Source: Bacteroidales bacterium
Lineage (GTDB): Bacteria; Bacteroidota; Bacteroidia; Bacteroidales; WCHB1-69
Assembly (NCBI GenBank): GCA_016285615.1
Contig: JAEERB010000117.1
Location: forward strand, 1-7,415
DNA: 7,415 nucleotides
Direction: 5' to 3'
Part shown: positions 5,682 through 7,415 of the stretch, in pieces
Numbering within the stretch: position 1 is the stretch's first letter
How the letters are laid out: each line of letters starts with the position of its first letter
Program-made: the position numbers and the translations under genes
Notes under the pieces: generated by a model
Told to the model about the DNA's origin: nothing
Databases searched by the model: none
The model's input: only the letters and a program-made list of their open reading frames with translations

Positions 5682-7415
5682 TTACTTGCGGCGCTTCGCT
5701 TTCTTCTGCAGTTTCTCGCGGGCATCGTTGCATTCCTGACAGAAGGTTTCGACCTTCTCTTCGCTGATATTCGTGGCCACAAACGAACTGAATTGCGCGT
5801 GCTCCGCTTCAGTGATCATCTCGCGGTCGAGCATACGTTGTGCCACAAAGCGCATCTCGCTGCGGCGGCCATTGCCCACCTCACCAGCACTGTTGAGCGT
5901 ATATTCATACATTTTCGGTGAACGTATCAACGTGGCCAGATAGACGCACTCGCCAAAAGTGAGCTGCTCGGGTTTCTTGTCGAAATAGAAATCCGCCGCT
6001 TGCACAATGCCATACACACAGGGCGCCCATTCAACAATATTGACATAAATCTCGAACATCCTCTCCTTTTCAAGCAGACGATTCTCCTCGATGAGCCACA
6101 CCAGCAGCATCTCCTCAATCTTACGCGCAAAATGCTTCTTTCGATTAAGGAAGAGGTTCTTCACCAGCTGCATGGAAATGGTGCTACCACCGCGCACGAA
6201 GCGATGTCTCTTCAAGTTGGTCACCATAGCATCACGAATAGAAGACTTGATAAAACCACGATGGGTAAAGAAACTGGCGTCCTCGGAGGCCAGAATGGCA
6301 TATTTCAGAAAATGAGGAATTTGTGCAAACGAGCAGAAAGTGGGCTCTGCAGGGTCGATATGGATGATTCTCAACAACGTATCTCCCTCATAACAAGGAT
6401 AATCAAACGGCTGCTCGTACTTGGCAAAGAAGGCCATGGTGCTCTTATCTAACGCCAAATCATGACTCTTCAAGGCAAAGTTGAACTTCAAGTCATCGAT
6501 ATGGGCGAAATCGCAATCGAAAATGGCCGAAAAGTCCATTTTACCACTCATCTTCAATTTGGAAGCCACCGTAAAAAGCTCTTTGGGTAGCGCCCCGAAG
6601 AAGGTACGCATATCAATGCCTTTCTCATTGACAGACATCACGATATGGGGTTCTTTCTTTTTCTCGTAAAAGAAAAACGGATGGATGGCCAGACCATTCA
6701 GTTTCATCACCGACGAGCTGTCGATAGTGATACTCTTCTCTGAAAGTCGCACATCCAAATCGAAGGAGGCATTTTCGACAAGCACCTCTTGCTCAGATAT
6801 TTTCGGATTATCAACCAAGGCATTCTTCACTTGTCCCGACAAGGTCAACGAAGCGTTATTGCCGCTATTTTGGTCAATACGAAGGCCAAACGAAAGGTCG
6901 TCGCAAAGAAATTCGGTATTCAGGCGGTCCTTCAGCAGTCGCACATGATCATTGTACGGATTGTCAACCAGCGTAATATGGCCGTTATAGAGATTCTCGC
7001 GAGGTTGCACATGACCGGAAATCTGGAAACGGACCGTTGTGTCATTCGCAATCTGGGTGCAGTGGCCCGACAACGAATCGCCGCAGATGGTCAGTGAGTC
7101 AATGTCATACTGCAACGCCCCGTCCGATTTCCGAGTAGCGAGCACAATCTTTCGCGAAGAGAGTTGCTCGGGAAAGAACTCGGTAAATGCCTGCAGCATC
7201 TTCTTTAACTTATGAGGATAATCCTTTTCAGAGCCATTATTCTGTTGATTAACAGTATCTTTAACATTTTGAAAAGAGAAATACGCATAATCGGACTCTA
7301 TATCGCGGGTGGTGACATGCAGACCGCCCTTGAACGCCAAAGCCACTTTGGCACTGATAGCATCAACATACAACAATGTATCTTGCGTGTTTTCGCGACA
7401 AATGAGTAGATTTCT
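5682..7415 (-). CDS. AsmA-like / GT51 biosynthetic peptidoglycan glycosyltransferase fusion (5' end outside window)
   Basis: 577 codons are visible and the frame stays open to the right edge, so the start lies outside. A TTG at 7376 is only an internal Leu: the residues before it (ICRENTQDT then LLYVDAISAKV) read on smoothly. In the numbering that counts that Leu as residue 1, residues 1-310 form a beta-rich AsmA-like region with repeated short strands and LxLSGQV-type segments. Residues 350-530 are a GT51 transglycosylase domain. Motif 1 is SEDASFFTHRG with catalytic E365. Motif 2 is RGGSTISMQLVKNLFLN (395-411). Motif 3 is RKIEE with E422. Motif 4 is EIYVNIVEWAPCVYGIVQAA, and LATLIRSPKMY follows. 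No transpeptidase domain follows; the protein ends in a Lys/Arg-rich tail. It would polymerise lipid II into glycan strands at the inner membrane. The usual N-terminal membrane anchor must lie in the missing part. The AsmA-like region faces the periplasm by inference and its role is unknown. Confidence 0.9.
   Translation of the reverse strand, partial: RNLLICRENTQDTLLYVDAISAKVALAFKGGLHVTTRDIESDYAYFSFQNVKDTVNQQNNGSEKDYPHKLKKMLQAFTEFFPEQLSSRKIVLATRKSDGALQYDIDSLTICGDSLSGHCTQIANDTTVRFQISGHVQPRENLYNGHITLVDNPYNDHVRLLKDRLNTEFLCDDLSFGLRIDQNSGNNASLTLSGQVKNALVDNPKISEQEVLVENASFDLDVRLSEKSITIDSSSVMKLNGLAIHPFFFYEKKKEPHIVMSVNEKGIDMRTFFGALPKELFTVASKLKMSGKMDFSAIFDCDFAHIDDLKFNFALKSHDLALDKSTMAFFAKYEQPFDYPCYEGDTLLRIIHIDPAEPTFCSFAQIPHFLKYAILASEDASFFTHRGFIKSSIRDAMVTNLKRHRFVRGGSTISMQLVKNLFLNRKKHFARKIEEMLLVWLIEENRLLEKERMFEIYVNIVEWAPCVYGIVQAADFYFDKKPEQLTFGECVYLATLIRSPKMYEYTLNSAGEVGNGRRSEMRFVAQRMLDREMITEAEHAQFSSFVATNISEEKVETFCQECNDAREKLQKKAKRRK
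7377..7415 (-). other. in-frame upstream part of the GT51 gene at the window edge
   Basis: These 39 bases on the minus strand give 13 further codons (RNLLICRENTQDT) without a stop or an ATG. They show that the GT51 gene is cut by the window border rather than starting at the TTG codon at 7376. Confidence 0.85.

Noticed and set aside
7374..7376. TTG as the start codon of the GT51 gene
   Set aside because: The frame remains open upstream to the window edge with plausible AsmA-like residues, and the membrane anchor expected of a GT51 enzyme is still missing. The gene is truncated by the window.

Overview
The window looks like chromosomal DNA from a Bacteroidales bacterium (Bacteroides/Prevotella type). 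The grounds are two clean matches to the Bacteroidetes -7 promoter element TAnnTTTG, the AT-rich repeat-filled spacers, little sign of Shine-Dalgarno sites, and the protein families present. The genus cannot be fixed from sequence reading alone. There are six protein-coding genes, no RNA gene, no CRISPR array and no insertion sequence. No gene-free stretch exceeds about 115 bases.

Layout. (1) 31-852 (+): an AT-rich gene joining a RhuM-type DNA-binding region to a phospholipase-D-like C-terminal domain; it reads as an accessory gene. (2) 877-2250 (-): mnmE, the tRNA U34 modification GTPase, ending 24 bases from gene 1 in a convergent arrangement. (3) 2323-3405 (-) and (4) 3521-4618 (-): tandem paralogues encoding exported SGNH/GDSL esterases with an N-terminal GxDLY domain. 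(5) 4722-5624 (+): an exported protein with a GDPD-like TIM-barrel signature whose usual active-site residues are largely missing. It is divergent from gene 4 across a 103-base region carrying both promoters. (6) 5682-7415 (-): the 3' part of a gene fusing an AsmA-like region to a GT51 peptidoglycan glycosyltransferase. It is convergent with gene 5 and runs off the right edge.

How it fits together. The only clear promoter for the leftward block is upstream of gene 4, so the two esterases and mnmE may be transcribed together. The 115- and 72-base spacers carry short repeats but no recognisable internal promoter. Genes 3, 4 and 5 have signal peptides and gene 6 builds peptidoglycan, so the right two thirds is an envelope/periplasm neighbourhood next to a housekeeping tRNA gene. 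Gene 1 stands apart in composition and function.

I did not find a clear undescribed system. The items most worth a second look are the GDPD-like protein with lost catalytic residues and an unassigned C-terminal domain, the duplicated SGNH pair with a nearly invariant 3' end, the dyad-rich divergent promoter region, and the RhuM/PLD-like fusion.
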